DNA of 64,000 bases from Acetobacter sicerae (GTDB lineage: Bacteria > Pseudomonadota > Alphaproteobacteria > Acetobacterales > Acetobacteraceae): the NCBI RefSeq assembly GCF_011516765.1, contig NZ_JAAABN010000001.1, positions 496,001-560,000 of the forward strand, written 5' to 3'. The position numbers and the translations under genes are program-made. Of this stretch, positions 1 through 8,623 are shown one piece after another. Positions within the stretch are counted from its first letter, which is position 1. Every line of letters starts with the position of its first letter. The notes under the pieces are model-generated. The model was not told the DNA's origin. It worked only from the letters and a program-made list of their open reading frames with translations, and did not search any database.

Positions 1-9
1 GCTCTTCAT
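1..9 (-). CDS. possible start of the next gene, cut by the window edge
   Basis: An ATG on the minus strand (bases 9 to 7) overlaps the TGA stop of dusB in an ATGA arrangement, the same coupling seen at many junctions in this window. Only three codons (M-K-S) are visible, so the product cannot be read. In many Alphaproteobacteria the gene after dusB (nifR3) is ntrB, which is only a guess here. Confidence 0.3.
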
Positions 10-1115
10 GCCGCCTGAAGTGTGTCGGCCTCACTCCTCGCTTCACCCGTGTGATTGCCATCGCCACGCGAGCGGTGCGGCGCACGGACAGCGCCCGCCG
101 CGATCTGCCGGTCATAGAACGCGTTGATCGCGTCGATCACCTCGGCCGCCGTGTCCATGCGGTTTACGGAAGCACGGAAGCCTGCCGATTCTGGCAGGCC
201 AGCCGAATACCAGGAGACGTGCTTGCGGGCGAGCCGCAGGCCGGGATGCTCACCGAAATGGCGCAGCATCGAATCATAGTGTTCCAGTACGACAGCGCGT
301 TCAGTCGCCAGATCAGGGTCAGCGGGTGTTTCGCCTGTGCGGAGCGCTTCCGCTACCTGCCCAAGGAACCATGGACGACCGTACGCGCCGCGTCCGATCA
401 TCACGCCATCGGCTCCCGAGAGAGCAAGCGCCTGTCGTGCGTCGTCAACCGTGACGATATCGCCGTTCACGATCACCGGCAGACGGACAGCTTCCTTCAC
501 CTGACGGACGAAAGCCCAGTCAGCGGAGCCGTTATAGAACTGCTGTCGGGTCCGCCCGTGAACCGTGATCATGCGGATGCCGCATTCCTGCGCGATACGG
601 GCAAGATTGGGCGCGTTCAGATGATCGTGATCCCAGCCCATCCGCATCTTCAGCGTGACAGGCACATTCACCGCTTTCACCGTCGCCTCAAGCAGACGCC
701 CCGCCGCGACTTCGTCACGCATCAGGGCCGAACCCGCCATCTGACCAACCGCGACCTTCTTCACCGGGCAGCCGAAATTGATGTCGATGATGTCCGCGCC
801 TTTGCTGACGGCAATGCGGGCCGCCTCCCCCATGGCGTCGGGATCGCACCCGGCCAGCTGGATGGAATTCGGTCCGGCGGCGTCAGCGACTTCGGCCATC
901 CGAAGCGTCGCTTCATTTTCGCGCACCATCGCCCAGGACGCGATCATCTCGGAGACCACCAGTCCCGCGCCGAAACGGCGGGCGAGCCTGCGGAACGGAA
1001 CATCCGTCACGCCCGCCATTGGTGCGAGAATGACGGGTGCATCCAGCACAACGCCACCAAGATCGATCGGCGCGAGGTCAAGCCCCTCCGCCCTGTTCAT
1101 TTCTGCCGTGCCCAT
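6..1115 (-). CDS. dusB: tRNA-dihydrouridine synthase DusB
   Basis: This 369-residue enzyme is an FMN-dependent TIM-barrel protein that reduces specific uridines in the tRNA D-loop to dihydrouridine with NADPH. The family signature is clear: APMAGVTDVPFR near residue 31, the catalytic cysteine in DINFGCPVKK (Cys116), the LKMRMGWD and TVHGRTRQQFYNG segments, and the phosphate-binding VNGDI and MIGRGAYGRPW motifs. Length and order match DusB/NifR3. A second in-frame ATG lies five codons in (base 1100), and neither start has a strong ribosome binding site. A short gap of 67 bases separates it from the antiporter upstream, so the two may share a transcript. Confidence 0.96.
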   Translation of the reverse strand: MGTAEMNRAEGLDLAPIDLGGVVLDAPVILAPMAGVTDVPFRRLARRFGAGLVVSEMIASWAMVRENEATLRMAEVADAAGPNSIQLAGCDPDAMGEAARIAVSKGADIIDINFGCPVKKVAVGQMAGSALMRDEVAAGRLLEATVKAVNVPVTLKMRMGWDHDHLNAPNLARIAQECGIRMITVHGRTRQQFYNGSADWAFVRQVKEAVRLPVIVNGDIVTVDDARQALALSGADGVMIGRGAYGRPWFLGQVAEALRTGETPADPDLATERAVVLEHYDSMLRHFGEHPGLRLARKHVSWYSAGLPESAGFRASVNRMDTAAEVIDAINAFYDRQIAAGAVRAPHRSRGDGNHTGEARSEADTLQAA

Positions 1116-1182
1116 GATGTCGTCAACCTACCTGCGCGCGCGCAGGAGTTCAACAGAATCTCCATGCAACGGGCTCCCACGG

Positions 1183-3783
1183 CTACTCCTTGGATGCAGA
1201 GAGGTATTTCATGCTTCCCGGCCCTTTTGGCTCCGGACCGGGCTCCTTCGTCCCCACCATCTCAAGGGCGCTCGTCTCACTCCGCGCTCTTACCTTGGCG
1301 AGGTCATCCAGATTTCTGGCCACGATGGGGTATTCTTCGACCAGCCTTCTGAAACGATGGGCCGGAATGGCGAGCATGTGGCCAAAGCGAACCGCGCGCA
1401 CCGTCCCCGGCATCGGACCGTTCTCAATCGCTTCGCGTGCGCCAATAATGTCGCCCGCTCCATAGTCGATATCGCGCTCACTGACATGCATTTCGGCACG
1501 CCCGGCGCTCACGAAAAACACCGTATGCGCCTTGTGACCCCGTTTCAGCAGGGCCTCACCCACAGAAGGAAAACGGAGGGATGCTGTCTGCGCCAGATCG
1601 TGCAGCGCCACGGCGGGCAAACCCTTGAAGATGAGAGCGCCGCGCAGACGGGTCTCGATGTTGTTACGCAGATTGAAGGTCATACGCCGGTCAAGACGGA
1701 CACGACGCCGGTCCACATCCTTGTGCAGTTCCCGCGAGAGTTCGTCGCTGATCAGCGATTCCGCATGCAGCGTATCGATTTCCTGAGCTTCCAGACGGAT
1801 GACGATCTGCCTGAAAATGCGGGTCTCCAGCGCTTCCGAATAACCGGGATAATGCAGCCGCAGGGCCAGCAGCGCCTCGTCCAGCATCTTGCGCTGACGC
1901 GACAGGGTTTCCGCCACGATTTCGCTGACACGCGTGCCGAGCGTCGGTTCCATCATGTCCTTCAGGAAACGGGCCAGAGCCAGCGAAACCAGATGACTGA
2001 CCATCAGCATCTCGAACCGTTCCGCCATGGCCGCCATGAGCGGCTTGTCATAATGGAACCGGTTATGGATGGTCTGCGCAATCCGGAATTTCATTGACGG
2101 TTTGAGACGTTTCCGGAGCGCCTTGACGTAACCGAAGCGTCCCTCCAGCCGGGCTCCGTCCGCCATGGCGTCCGAAGTCCGCAACAGCGTTTCCATCACG
2201 CGGCGCGACAGTCCCTGAATACGGAACAGATCCAACAGGATGGACCGCTCCTGATTGGCGACCGTAATCAGAGCCAGCGTAACGCGCTGACGGTCACCGA
2301 GCGCCGTATCGAACGTGTTGGCGGAGCGTTCCTCGTGGCTGCGGACTTCCAGCGCATCGATCACCGACCGGGTGGCGTCGGTCGAGAAACCAAGCTCTTC
2401 ACCGGTTTCTTTCGCCCGTTCGGCCACTTTCTCAAGAGAGATGCTCAGCACCTGATGTCGCAACGCCTGATCCATTGGCGACAGCTGATCGAGCTTCAGG
2501 AACAGCACCACGGATTTCAGGGTCGTGCCATTCACCAGCAGGGTGATCAGCACGAAGCCCGTGGCGATGATACCAATGAAGTGCGCAACCGGCGTGGAGA
2601 CGTGCGGATTTTCCGTGACCGCCAGCGCCAGAGCCAGCGTAATGGCGCCACGCAGGCCGCCCCACACCATTGTCACCTTGAATGGTGTCGGAACCGGAGG
2701 CGCCAGACGGGTCCAAGCCAGAACAGGCAGCAACCCGAACACCACAGCACCTCGCGCCACCAGCCCCGCAGCGCTCGCAATCAGAATCAGCACCACATCC
2801 CAGCGGGTCATGCCGACCAGCAGGCGCGGGATCAGCATCGAGGCCAGCACGAAGACGAGTGACCCGGCCCAGAACACCAGCTGCTGCCACAGCTCGTTCA
2901 GGAACTGCCATGTCTGGGGCCGGAACGTGGACGGCCCATACACCGAAAGCGTCAGCCCGGCGGCGGCGGTCGCCACCACGCCTGACACCCCGATCACTTC
3001 ATCGCACAGAATATAGACGATGTAGGGCAGCGCGACGGTCATGGTCGTTTCGGCCGCCGGAGCGTTGCCCAGTGCGGTGATGATATAAAGCATCATACGC
3101 GCGCCGATGACGCCGATCGCGATGGCCCCGGAGAATGAAATGACAAAAGAAAGGGCAGCGCTGCCGATATGAATCGACTGATGTGACGTCACTGCTGCCA
3201 GCAGAACCGCGAAGATGGCGATGGCGGCGGCGTCATTGAGAAGCGCCTCGCCCTCCACCAGACGGGTCAGGCGCGAGGAAGCACCGATGTCACGGAAAAT
3301 TCCGGCCACGGCAGAGGGGTCCGTGGTCGCCACGATCGAACCAAGCAGCAGACAGACGATGAGCGGCATCTGCGCGAACGGCATCAGGGCGAACCCGATG
3401 GTCGCGGTGGACACCAGCACCGCGACGACAGCCAGCAGAAGGACAGTCGCGGCCTCGTCAGCCAGTCGCCTCACGTCGATGACGAGCGCGCCCTGAAAGA
3501 CCAGCACAGGCAGAAAGACCAGCAGGAAGACCTCACTGCTGACGGGAAAGTCGAGGAAGGTTTCAGCCACCCCGTTCAGGGCCGTTCCCGCGACGCTGGG
3601 TATTTTCCCGGTATAGGTGCTGCGGATGATCAGGTCCGCACCACCACCGATGACGATGCCGACCAGAGCCAGAAGCACGGTTTCCGACACCTCAAAGCGT
3701 CGGGCGACGGGCTGCACCGCACTCACAACAACCAACAGCAGCGCAATTGCCAGCAGAACTGCCGCCAGGCCCGTCACTTCCAT
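1183..3783 (-). CDS. CPA1-family Na+/H+ antiporter with C-terminal cyclic-nucleotide-binding domain
   Basis: This is an inner-membrane cation/proton antiporter of about 866 residues. The first 420 residues form 11 to 13 hydrophobic segments with the CPA1 signatures TDPSAVAGIF and GEALLNDAAAI, which hold the transport-site acidic residues. A long, mostly helical cytoplasmic region follows. From about residue 720 to 840 a cyclic-nucleotide-binding fold is recognisable (GEALLKRGHKAHTVFFVSAG, then the GAGDIIGAREAI turn), similar in layout to plant SOS1 antiporters and their bacterial relatives. The likely role is sodium and pH homeostasis, with the tail as a regulatory sensor. I chose the ATG at 3783 because AGGGG lies seven bases upstream; a TTG directly before it is less likely. 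Confidence 0.92.
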   Translation of the reverse strand: MEVTGLAAVLLAIALLLVVVSAVQPVARRFEVSETVLLALVGIVIGGGADLIIRSTYTGKIPSVAGTALNGVAETFLDFPVSSEVFLLVFLPVLVFQGALVIDVRRLADEAATVLLLAVVAVLVSTATIGFALMPFAQMPLIVCLLLGSIVATTDPSAVAGIFRDIGASSRLTRLVEGEALLNDAAAIAIFAVLLAAVTSHQSIHIGSAALSFVISFSGAIAIGVIGARMMLYIITALGNAPAAETTMTVALPYIVYILCDEVIGVSGVVATAAAGLTLSVYGPSTFRPQTWQFLNELWQQLVFWAGSLVFVLASMLIPRLLVGMTRWDVVLILIASAAGLVARGAVVFGLLPVLAWTRLAPPVPTPFKVTMVWGGLRGAITLALALAVTENPHVSTPVAHFIGIIATGFVLITLLVNGTTLKSVVLFLKLDQLSPMDQALRHQVLSISLEKVAERAKETGEELGFSTDATRSVIDALEVRSHEERSANTFDTALGDRQRVTLALITVANQERSILLDLFRIQGLSRRVMETLLRTSDAMADGARLEGRFGYVKALRKRLKPSMKFRIAQTIHNRFHYDKPLMAAMAERFEMLMVSHLVSLALARFLKDMMEPTLGTRVSEIVAETLSRQRKMLDEALLALRLHYPGYSEALETRIFRQIVIRLEAQEIDTLHAESLISDELSRELHKDVDRRRVRLDRRMTFNLRNNIETRLRGALIFKGLPAVALHDLAQTASLRFPSVGEALLKRGHKAHTVFFVSAGRAEMHVSERDIDYGAGDIIGAREAIENGPMPGTVRAVRFGHMLAIPAHRFRRLVEEYPIVARNLDDLAKVRARSETSALEMVGTKEPGPEPKGPGSMKYLSASKE

Positions 3784-3932
3784 CAAATTCCCCTTCAGCG
3801 CAGCGGTCCTGCGCCGGTTCTCAATCCTGTCTCACAAGACTTACCCCAGAACGGTTTCCCGTACTGTGAGCTTGTCCCTATTGCGGAACATTTCGGGCAA
3901 CCATATGGCGCGCCTACTCAGAACCATAAATG

Positions 3933-3952
3933 ATCCCGGGAAGGTCCGGGAT
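3933..3952 (-). terminator. hairpin downstream of the EF-hand-like repeat gene
   Basis: A perfect 7-bp stem (ATCCCGG with CCGGGAT) encloses a 6-base loop. It lies 85 bases past the stop of the minus-strand gene ending at 4038 and about 150 bases upstream of the antiporter start. Only a weak T-rich stretch follows on the minus strand, so terminator function is uncertain. Nothing else recognisable was seen between 3784 and 4037. Confidence 0.4.
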
Positions 3953-4037
3953 TCCTGCCCCGGACGCAATCCCACTTCATGGCCCGCCCACACAGCCGAA
4001 ACTCGCATCGCCTTCACGCTCTATCACAGATATCGCA

Positions 4038-4778
4038 TCAGTGGTGGGGCGCTACCGGGACGGACGCAGCGGGCGCGCAGGCTGGAACCGGAGGCATCGT
4101 CTGTATGGCGACAGGGGCCGCCATCGGCGCGACGACGAGCACCGACCGGGTTGCCGCAACCGGCGCTGCAGGAACGACACCCGCTCCGTGCCCGGCAGGA
4201 AGCGCAACGGTCGCAATCTTGACCGGCTTTGCCGACGGCACAGGCTGTCCGGGATAATAGACAGGCCCCTTGTAGGCTTCACCAATCTGGGACGCATTCA
4301 GGAGATCGACCTTATCGTCCCCGTTGGCGTCACCAGCCAGAGGGGTTTTCTCTGGAAGTGCGACGGGAACATTCCTGCCGATCCTGACTGGCTGCGCCTG
4401 CGGAACAGGGTGTCCTGCGTAATACACCGGCCCCTTGTAAGCCGCTCCTATCTGCGCATCGTTGAGAAGATCAACCTCGGCGTCACCTGTCGCATCCCCC
4501 TCAACCGTTTGATTCTGGCCCAATTTGACCGGTTGCGCCTGAGGAACAGGCTGCCCCGGATAATAAACAGGCCCCCGATACGCTGAAGCAAGCTGCGCAT
4601 CGTTGAAACGATCAACAGCAGCATCGCCTGTCGTCACATCTCCGGCTGGAACCGGGCGGTGTACATGGGAAATTTTTGACGTCTGAGCCTGTTTCTGCGC
4701 CGTCGCCGGCCCGGACAACGCAACCCCCAGCGAAACCGATGTCAGGAGCAACAGAATCCGCCCCATATTTTTCCGCAT
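4038..4778 (-). CDS. secreted protein with three EF-hand-like / GPVYY repeats
   Basis: I do not recognise a named family for this exported protein of 246 residues. A signal peptide is clear: RKN, then the hydrophobic stretch GRILLLLTSVSLGVAL, ending near ATAQ. Three related units of about 40 residues follow at roughly 46-86, 94-134 and 149-188. Each starts with an acidic loop (GDATGDAEVDLLN or GDANGDDKVDLLN) that resembles an EF-hand or dockerin calcium loop, continues with an A/SQIG..Y helix-like piece, and ends in GPVYYPGQPVP plus a PVKIG strand. The first loop is degenerate. The C-terminus is Ala/Pro/Val-rich. I chose the ATG at 4778 because it opens directly into the signal peptide; an in-frame ATG lies at 4820. 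Calcium binding is inferred from the loops only. Confidence 0.75.
   Translation of the reverse strand: MRKNMGRILLLLTSVSLGVALSGPATAQKQAQTSKISHVHRPVPAGDVTTGDAAVDRFNDAQLASAYRGPVYYPGQPVPQAQPVKLGQNQTVEGDATGDAEVDLLNDAQIGAAYKGPVYYAGHPVPQAQPVRIGRNVPVALPEKTPLAGDANGDDKVDLLNASQIGEAYKGPVYYPGQPVPSAKPVKIATVALPAGHGAGVVPAAPVAATRSVLVVAPMAAPVAIQTMPPVPACAPAASVPVAPHH
4215..4643 (-). repeat. three diverged tandem coding repeats
   Basis: Three copies of a roughly 120-bp unit lie inside the secreted-protein gene, at about 4521-4643, 4377-4499 and 4215-4334, separated by short variable linkers. They encode the acidic loop plus the GPVYY(P/A)G(Q/H)PVP motif. The copies are similar but not identical at DNA level, so the duplication is old and the pattern has been kept at protein level. 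Confidence 0.75.
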
Positions 4779-4967
4779 GCTTTCCGCTCTTCCTTCCGCC
4801 TCATTTTGAACACCGATCATTCCACATGCGATCTCTTTTCGATACGCCTCATGGACAGATCAATGCCTCCATTACAGGAAGCGACCAGCCTGAAAACCCG
4901 AAAACAGGCCAGACCGAAAACTTCGGCTGACCTGCTTTCCTGATCAGTTCGCTTCTTCAGCCCCGAA

Positions 4968-5177
4968 TCAGTGGGTGGATGCACCCGTCGAGTTGGTGAT
5001 GCCCTGCTGGGCAGCGCTCGCACCACGGGACACATCATGACCGACCGCACTGACATCCTTGCCAGCGCCATGGACAGCATTACATGCCGCAAGGCTCAGC
5101 ATGAAAGCCGCCGCGCCGGCGAGACGGACAATACGGCCGCCGGTTGTTCTAGCCTTGATCATTTTAACATTCTGCAT
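4968..5177 (-). CDS. entericidin-type small lipoprotein
   Basis: This is a 69-residue lipoprotein precursor of the entericidin EcnA/EcnB family. It has a basic N-terminus, a hydrophobic stretch ending in the lipobox LSLAAC, and the typical mature sequence NAVHGAGKDVSAVGHDVSRGA. In enterobacteria EcnA/EcnB form a toxin-antidote pair of envelope lipoproteins; most alphaproteobacterial homologues are single copies of unknown role, as here. I chose the ATG at 5177 because GGGAG lies about 11 bases upstream. The ATG at 5162 has no ribosome binding site. Confidence 0.85.
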   Translation of the reverse strand: MQNVKMIKARTTGGRIVRLAGAAAFMLSLAACNAVHGAGKDVSAVGHDVSRGASAAQQGITNSTGASTH

Positions 5178-5417
5178 TTCTGTTTCAGCTCCCAGATAGC
5201 GTGATGACCTGAGAACGCCTGTCATTACGGAAGGTTGCGCCGATTTAACCTCCATACATGAACAAACAATGAGATATCCTGCGCGCCGTGTCGTCAGAAT
5301 GACGTCATGAACGGATGGTCAACTGCGACCAGACTCTACAAAGGAGTGGATTGCAGAAAAATTCATGATCTGGCTTCTTTATGGGGTCACCCACAGAAAA
5401 CAGGCAGAAAATTCAGA

Positions 5418-5720
5418 ATGTCAGCGCCAGGTGATGACAGCACCAATACTGTTGGCCGACCGGCACACAGGCCGGACCGCCCTTCGGCCGGAAAAGGCGA
5501 AAAGAAGCCCAAACCCGAGACATCGCACCTGACGCCGGCGGCAGAAGCAGCGCGCCAGAAACGCCTCGCGGATGAGGCCGAGGCCTTGCGCGCCAACCTC
5601 AGGCGGCGTAAGGCGCAGGCACGTGCGCGGACCGCGATGGAAACATCATCAGACCGCCAGGATTTACCAGAGAGCGGCGATGCCTCGTGCGCTTCCCCCA
5701 CCATTCCGGAGACCCCCTGA
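5418..5720 (+). CDS. small charged protein coupled to dcd
   Basis: I cannot name this 100-residue protein. It is hydrophilic, with a Lys/Pro-rich first third and a likely helix ([20 protein letters not shown] followed by [10 protein letters not shown]) with coiled-coil character and a strong positive charge. It has no signal peptide or membrane segment. Its TGA stop shares a base with the dcd start codon (TGATG), so the two are probably translationally coupled. An in-frame start exists at 5307, but the ATG at 5418 leaves a compact protein. The arrangement suggests co-expression with dcd-murA; no function can be assigned. Confidence 0.65.
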   Translation: MSAPGDDSTNTVGRPAHRPDRPSAGKGEKKPKPETSHLTPAAEAARQKRLADEAEALRANLRRRKAQARARTAMETSSDRQDLPESGDASCASPTIPETP

Positions 5721-6274
5721 TGCCAATCATGCCTGACACCTGGATCCGAGACAGGGCGCTCAATGCCGGCATGATCGAGCCTTTTGTGGAAAACCAGAAG
5801 CGTGATGGCGTCATCTCCTACGGCCTGTCCTCTTACGGCTATGATGCCCGCGTCGCCGACGACTTCAGAATTTTCACCGATGTGAACAGCGCCATCGTCG
5901 ATCCGAAATCCTTCAGCGCGGACAGCTTCGTCTCCCGCAAGGCCGATGTCTGCATCATTCCGCCGAACAGCTTCGTCCTGGCGCATACGATCGAGTATTT
6001 CCGCATTCCGCGCGACACGCTGGTGGTCTGCCTCGGCAAATCCACCTACGCCCGCTGCGGCATCATCGTGAACGTCACCCCGCTGGAACCCGAGTGGGAA
6101 GGTCAGGTGACGATCGAAATCAGCAACACGACCCCCCTGCCCGCCCGGATCTATGCGAACGAAGGCATCTGCCAGTTCCTGTTCTTTCAGGGCGCGTCTC
6201 CCTGTGAGGTCAGCTACGCCGACCGTGCGGGGAAATATATGCACCAGCGCGGCGTCGCGACACCGAGGCTCTGA
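5720..6274 (+). CDS. dcd: dCTP deaminase
   Basis: Dcd deaminates dCTP to dUTP, the main route to dTMP precursors in many Gram-negative bacteria, and acts as a homotrimer. The 184-residue length is typical. Visible signatures are the [12 protein letters not shown]-terminal segment, the nucleotide-binding [10 protein letters not shown] loop, and [14 protein letters not shown], which holds the catalytic glutamate. The C-terminus ([12 protein letters not shown]) is also family-typical. The ATG at 5720 overlaps the stop of the preceding small gene by one base; a longer in-frame start at 5687 lies inside that gene and is less likely. murA follows after three bases. Confidence 0.96.
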   Translation: MPIMPDTWIRDRALNAGMIEPFVENQKRDGVISYGLSSYGYDARVADDFRIFTDVNSAIVDPKSFSADSFVSRKADVCIIPPNSFVLAHTIEYFRIPRDTLVVCLGKSTYARCGIIVNVTPLEPEWEGQVTIEISNTTPLPARIYANEGICQFLFFQGASPCEVSYADRAGKYMHQRGVATPRL

Positions 6275-6277
6275 GAT

Positions 6278-7540
6278 ATGGACCGTTTCATCATCCGGGG
6301 CGGCAGGCCTCTTCATGGCGAGATCACCATCGGTGGCGCCAAGAACGCTGGTCTGAAACTCATGGTCGCCGGCCTGCTGACGGCTGAGCGTCTGGTTCTG
6401 ACCAATGTGCCGCGCATCGCCGATATCGCCACGATGCGCGATCTGCTGGTCCAGCACGGCGTTACCGTTGAAGATCTCAAGGGCGACGGCACGTCCTATT
6501 CCATCGGCGGCGAGATCACGAACACCGAAGCGCCCTACGACATCGTGTCGAAGATGCGCGCCTCCATCCTCGTGCTCGGTCCGCTGCTCGCCCGTTGCGG
6601 CAAGGCCCGTGTCTCCCTTCCCGGCGGCTGCGCCATCGGCACCCGTCCGGTGGACATGCACCTCAAGGGGCTTGAGACACTCGGCGCGGAAATCCGTCTT
6701 GAGGGCGGCTACATCAACGCTACCGCTCCCAAAGGACTGATCGGCGACCGCGTCATCCTGCCGTTCGCCTCGGTCGGCGCGACAGAAAACCTGCTCATGG
6801 CCGCAACGCTGGCCAAAGGACGCACCGAGATTGTCAACGCGGCGCGCGAGCCGGAAATTGGCGATCTGGTCGCCTGTCTCAACGCGATGGGCGCAAAGAT
6901 TACCGGTTCGGGCAGCGGCACGCTGGTCATTGACGGCGTGGACTCCCTGCATGGCGCGGAACACAGGATCATGCCGGACCGTATCGAATGCGGGACATAT
7001 GCCTGCGCCGCGGGCATCACCGGTGGCGACCTGAAGCTCCTTGGCGGTCGGGTGGACGATCTCGGCGCGGTTGTCCGGGCGCTGGAAGAAACCGGCGTTG
7101 AAGTGACGCAGGAAAGCTACGGCATGCGGGTGCGTCGCACCGGTGCGCTGCGTGGCATCGACATCATGACCGAGCCCTATCCCGGTTTCCCGACCGACAT
7201 GCAGGCCCAGTTCATGGCGATGCTGGCGGTGGCTGAAGGCGCCTCGATGATCACCGAGACGATCTTCGAAAACCGTTTCATGCATGTGCCGGAACTCAAC
7301 CGGATGGGCGCGCGGATCAACGTGCATGGCTCTTCCGCGATTATCCGCGGCGTGCATGCCCTTTCCGGCGCACCGGTCATGGCCACGGACCTGCGCGCCT
7401 CGTTCTCGCTGATCCTCGCTGGCCTCGCTGCGCATGGAGAGACGACGCTCAGCCGGGTCTATCATCTTGACCGTGGTTATGAAGCGGTCGAGAAAAAGCT
7501 GGCGGCCTGTGGCGCGAACATCGAGCGCGTGAAGGGCTGA
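6278..7540 (+). CDS. murA: UDP-N-acetylglucosamine 1-carboxyvinyltransferase MurA
   Basis: MurA transfers enolpyruvate from PEP to UDP-GlcNAc, the first committed step of peptidoglycan synthesis in the cytoplasm. The 420-residue sequence has Lys22 in [11 protein letters not shown], the active-site cysteine in [13 protein letters not shown] (Cys118, the residue attacked by fosfomycin) and the [15 protein letters not shown] segment with the catalytic aspartate near 307. Its two repeated half-domains fit the EPSP-synthase fold. Because Cys rather than Asp is present at position 118, this form should be fosfomycin-sensitive. It starts three bases after dcd and is probably co-transcribed with it. 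Confidence 0.98.
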   Translation: MDRFIIRGGRPLHGEITIGGAKNAGLKLMVAGLLTAERLVLTNVPRIADIATMRDLLVQHGVTVEDLKGDGTSYSIGGEITNTEAPYDIVSKMRASILVLGPLLARCGKARVSLPGGCAIGTRPVDMHLKGLETLGAEIRLEGGYINATAPKGLIGDRVILPFASVGATENLLMAATLAKGRTEIVNAAREPEIGDLVACLNAMGAKITGSGSGTLVIDGVDSLHGAEHRIMPDRIECGTYACAAGITGGDLKLLGGRVDDLGAVVRALEETGVEVTQESYGMRVRRTGALRGIDIMTEPYPGFPTDMQAQFMAMLAVAEGASMITETIFENRFMHVPELNRMGARINVHGSSAIIRGVHALSGAPVMATDLRASFSLILAGLAAHGETTLSRVYHLDRGYEAVEKKLAACGANIERVKG

Positions 7541-7572
7541 ACCCTATCTGAAAAAAGCAGGAGGAGGACATC

Positions 7573-8541
7573 ATGACAGAAACAGATCTCCGGCAGTTTG
7601 TTGACCCGGAACTGCGTCCTCTTCTTGACCGTCTTGGACCAGCCTCGCTGGATGCCGCATCTCTTCCGGCTGCACGGGCCAGCCGTCAGCCGCCTCCCGG
7701 AATGAAGGACGACCTTCCGGTCATAACAGCCGAGCGGCTGATCCCCGGGATGCCGGATGACCCGGAGGTCCGGGTTCTCGTTATCGAACCCGAAGCGAGT
7801 TCCGACATGCCTCGCCCTGCTGTTCTGCATATCCACGGCGGCGGATTTGTCATGGGCACACCGGACGCCATGGCTCCCACACTGCGCCGGTGGGCTCTGG
7901 AACTGGACTGCATCATTGTCTCGGTGGATTACCGGCTGGCTCCGGAACATCCTTTCCCTGCTCTCATGGAAGATTGTTACGCTACCCTGCTGTGGATGGC
8001 GGACAAGGCCGGGGAGTTGCATATTGACGCGAGACGCATCGGTGTGGCGGGTGAAAGCGCTGGAGGTGGACTGGCCGCAGGTCTCGCCCTGCTGACGCGC
8101 CAGCGCGGCGGTCCGGCGCTTGCGTTTCAGAACCTGCAATACCCGATGCTCGATGATCGCACTGTTCTCGCGACACCGGAGATCCCCGGCAGCGGCGCTT
8201 TTGTCTGGACGCCGGAAATGAATCTGTTCGGATGGGAATCCTATCTGGGAACCACACCGGGAGAGGATGGCGTCTCTCCGTTCGCCGCGCCTGCCCGCAC
8301 CGCCTCGTTCAACGATCTGCCGCCAACCTATATCGGCGTCGGCTCGATCGACCTCTTCCTGCCGGAAGACCTGAACTACGCGACGCGCCTCATGCAGGCG
8401 GGTGTTCCTGTGGAACTGGAAGTTTTCCCGGGAGCCTTCCATGCATTCGAGCTTGATCCACGTGCCGGTGTCACAATCCGGTCGTCCACAAGACGCCTTG
8501 ACGCCATGCGACGCGCCATGGCTCTCCCATACGCTGGCTAG
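7573..8541 (+). CDS. alpha/beta hydrolase, hormone-sensitive-lipase family
   Basis: This 322-residue cytoplasmic hydrolase has no signal peptide. It carries the HSL-family oxyanion-hole motif HGGGF (residues 88-92), the nucleophile elbow GESAGGG with Ser162, and a likely Asp260 (GSIDLFLPED) and His290 (GAFHAFEL) completing the triad. Such enzymes act on short acyl esters or lactones; the natural substrate cannot be read from sequence. A strong ribosome binding site (AGGAGGAGG) precedes the ATG. It lies 32 bases after murA on the same strand and may be read through from it, though the functions are unrelated. Confidence 0.9.
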   Translation: MTETDLRQFVDPELRPLLDRLGPASLDAASLPAARASRQPPPGMKDDLPVITAERLIPGMPDDPEVRVLVIEPEASSDMPRPAVLHIHGGGFVMGTPDAMAPTLRRWALELDCIIVSVDYRLAPEHPFPALMEDCYATLLWMADKAGELHIDARRIGVAGESAGGGLAAGLALLTRQRGGPALAFQNLQYPMLDDRTVLATPEIPGSGAFVWTPEMNLFGWESYLGTTPGEDGVSPFAAPARTASFNDLPPTYIGVGSIDLFLPEDLNYATRLMQAGVPVELEVFPGAFHAFELDPRAGVTIRSSTRRLDAMRRAMALPYAG

Positions 8542-8582
8542 GCCCGTGTTCTCCGCTGCCTCCCGAACTTGACCTCTGCTAC

Positions 8583-8618
8583 ATTCCGAAACAGACTGTT
8601 ACAGTCACGGTTCGGAAT
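8583..8618 (+). promoter_or_regulatory. nested inverted repeat covering the RBS of the pepsin-like gene
   Basis: The outer arms are ATTCCGAA (8583-8590) and TTCGGAAT (8611-8618), perfect over 8 bp. Inside them GACTG (8594-8598) pairs with CAGTC (8602-8606) around a 3-base centre. The right outer arm holds the only plausible Shine-Dalgarno bases (GGAA) for the ATG at 8624. It could be an mRNA hairpin that limits translation, or an operator with two nested half-site pairs. A terminator role for the upstream hydrolase gene is less likely, since only TTTC follows. Confidence 0.6.
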
Positions 8619-8623
8619 TTCTC

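Noticed and set aside
5387-7465. 692-codon open frame on the minus strand opposite dcd and murA
   Set aside because: It is a shadow of two certain genes, rich in His, Arg, Gly and Asp as antisense frames of GC-rich genes are, and shows no recognisable domain.
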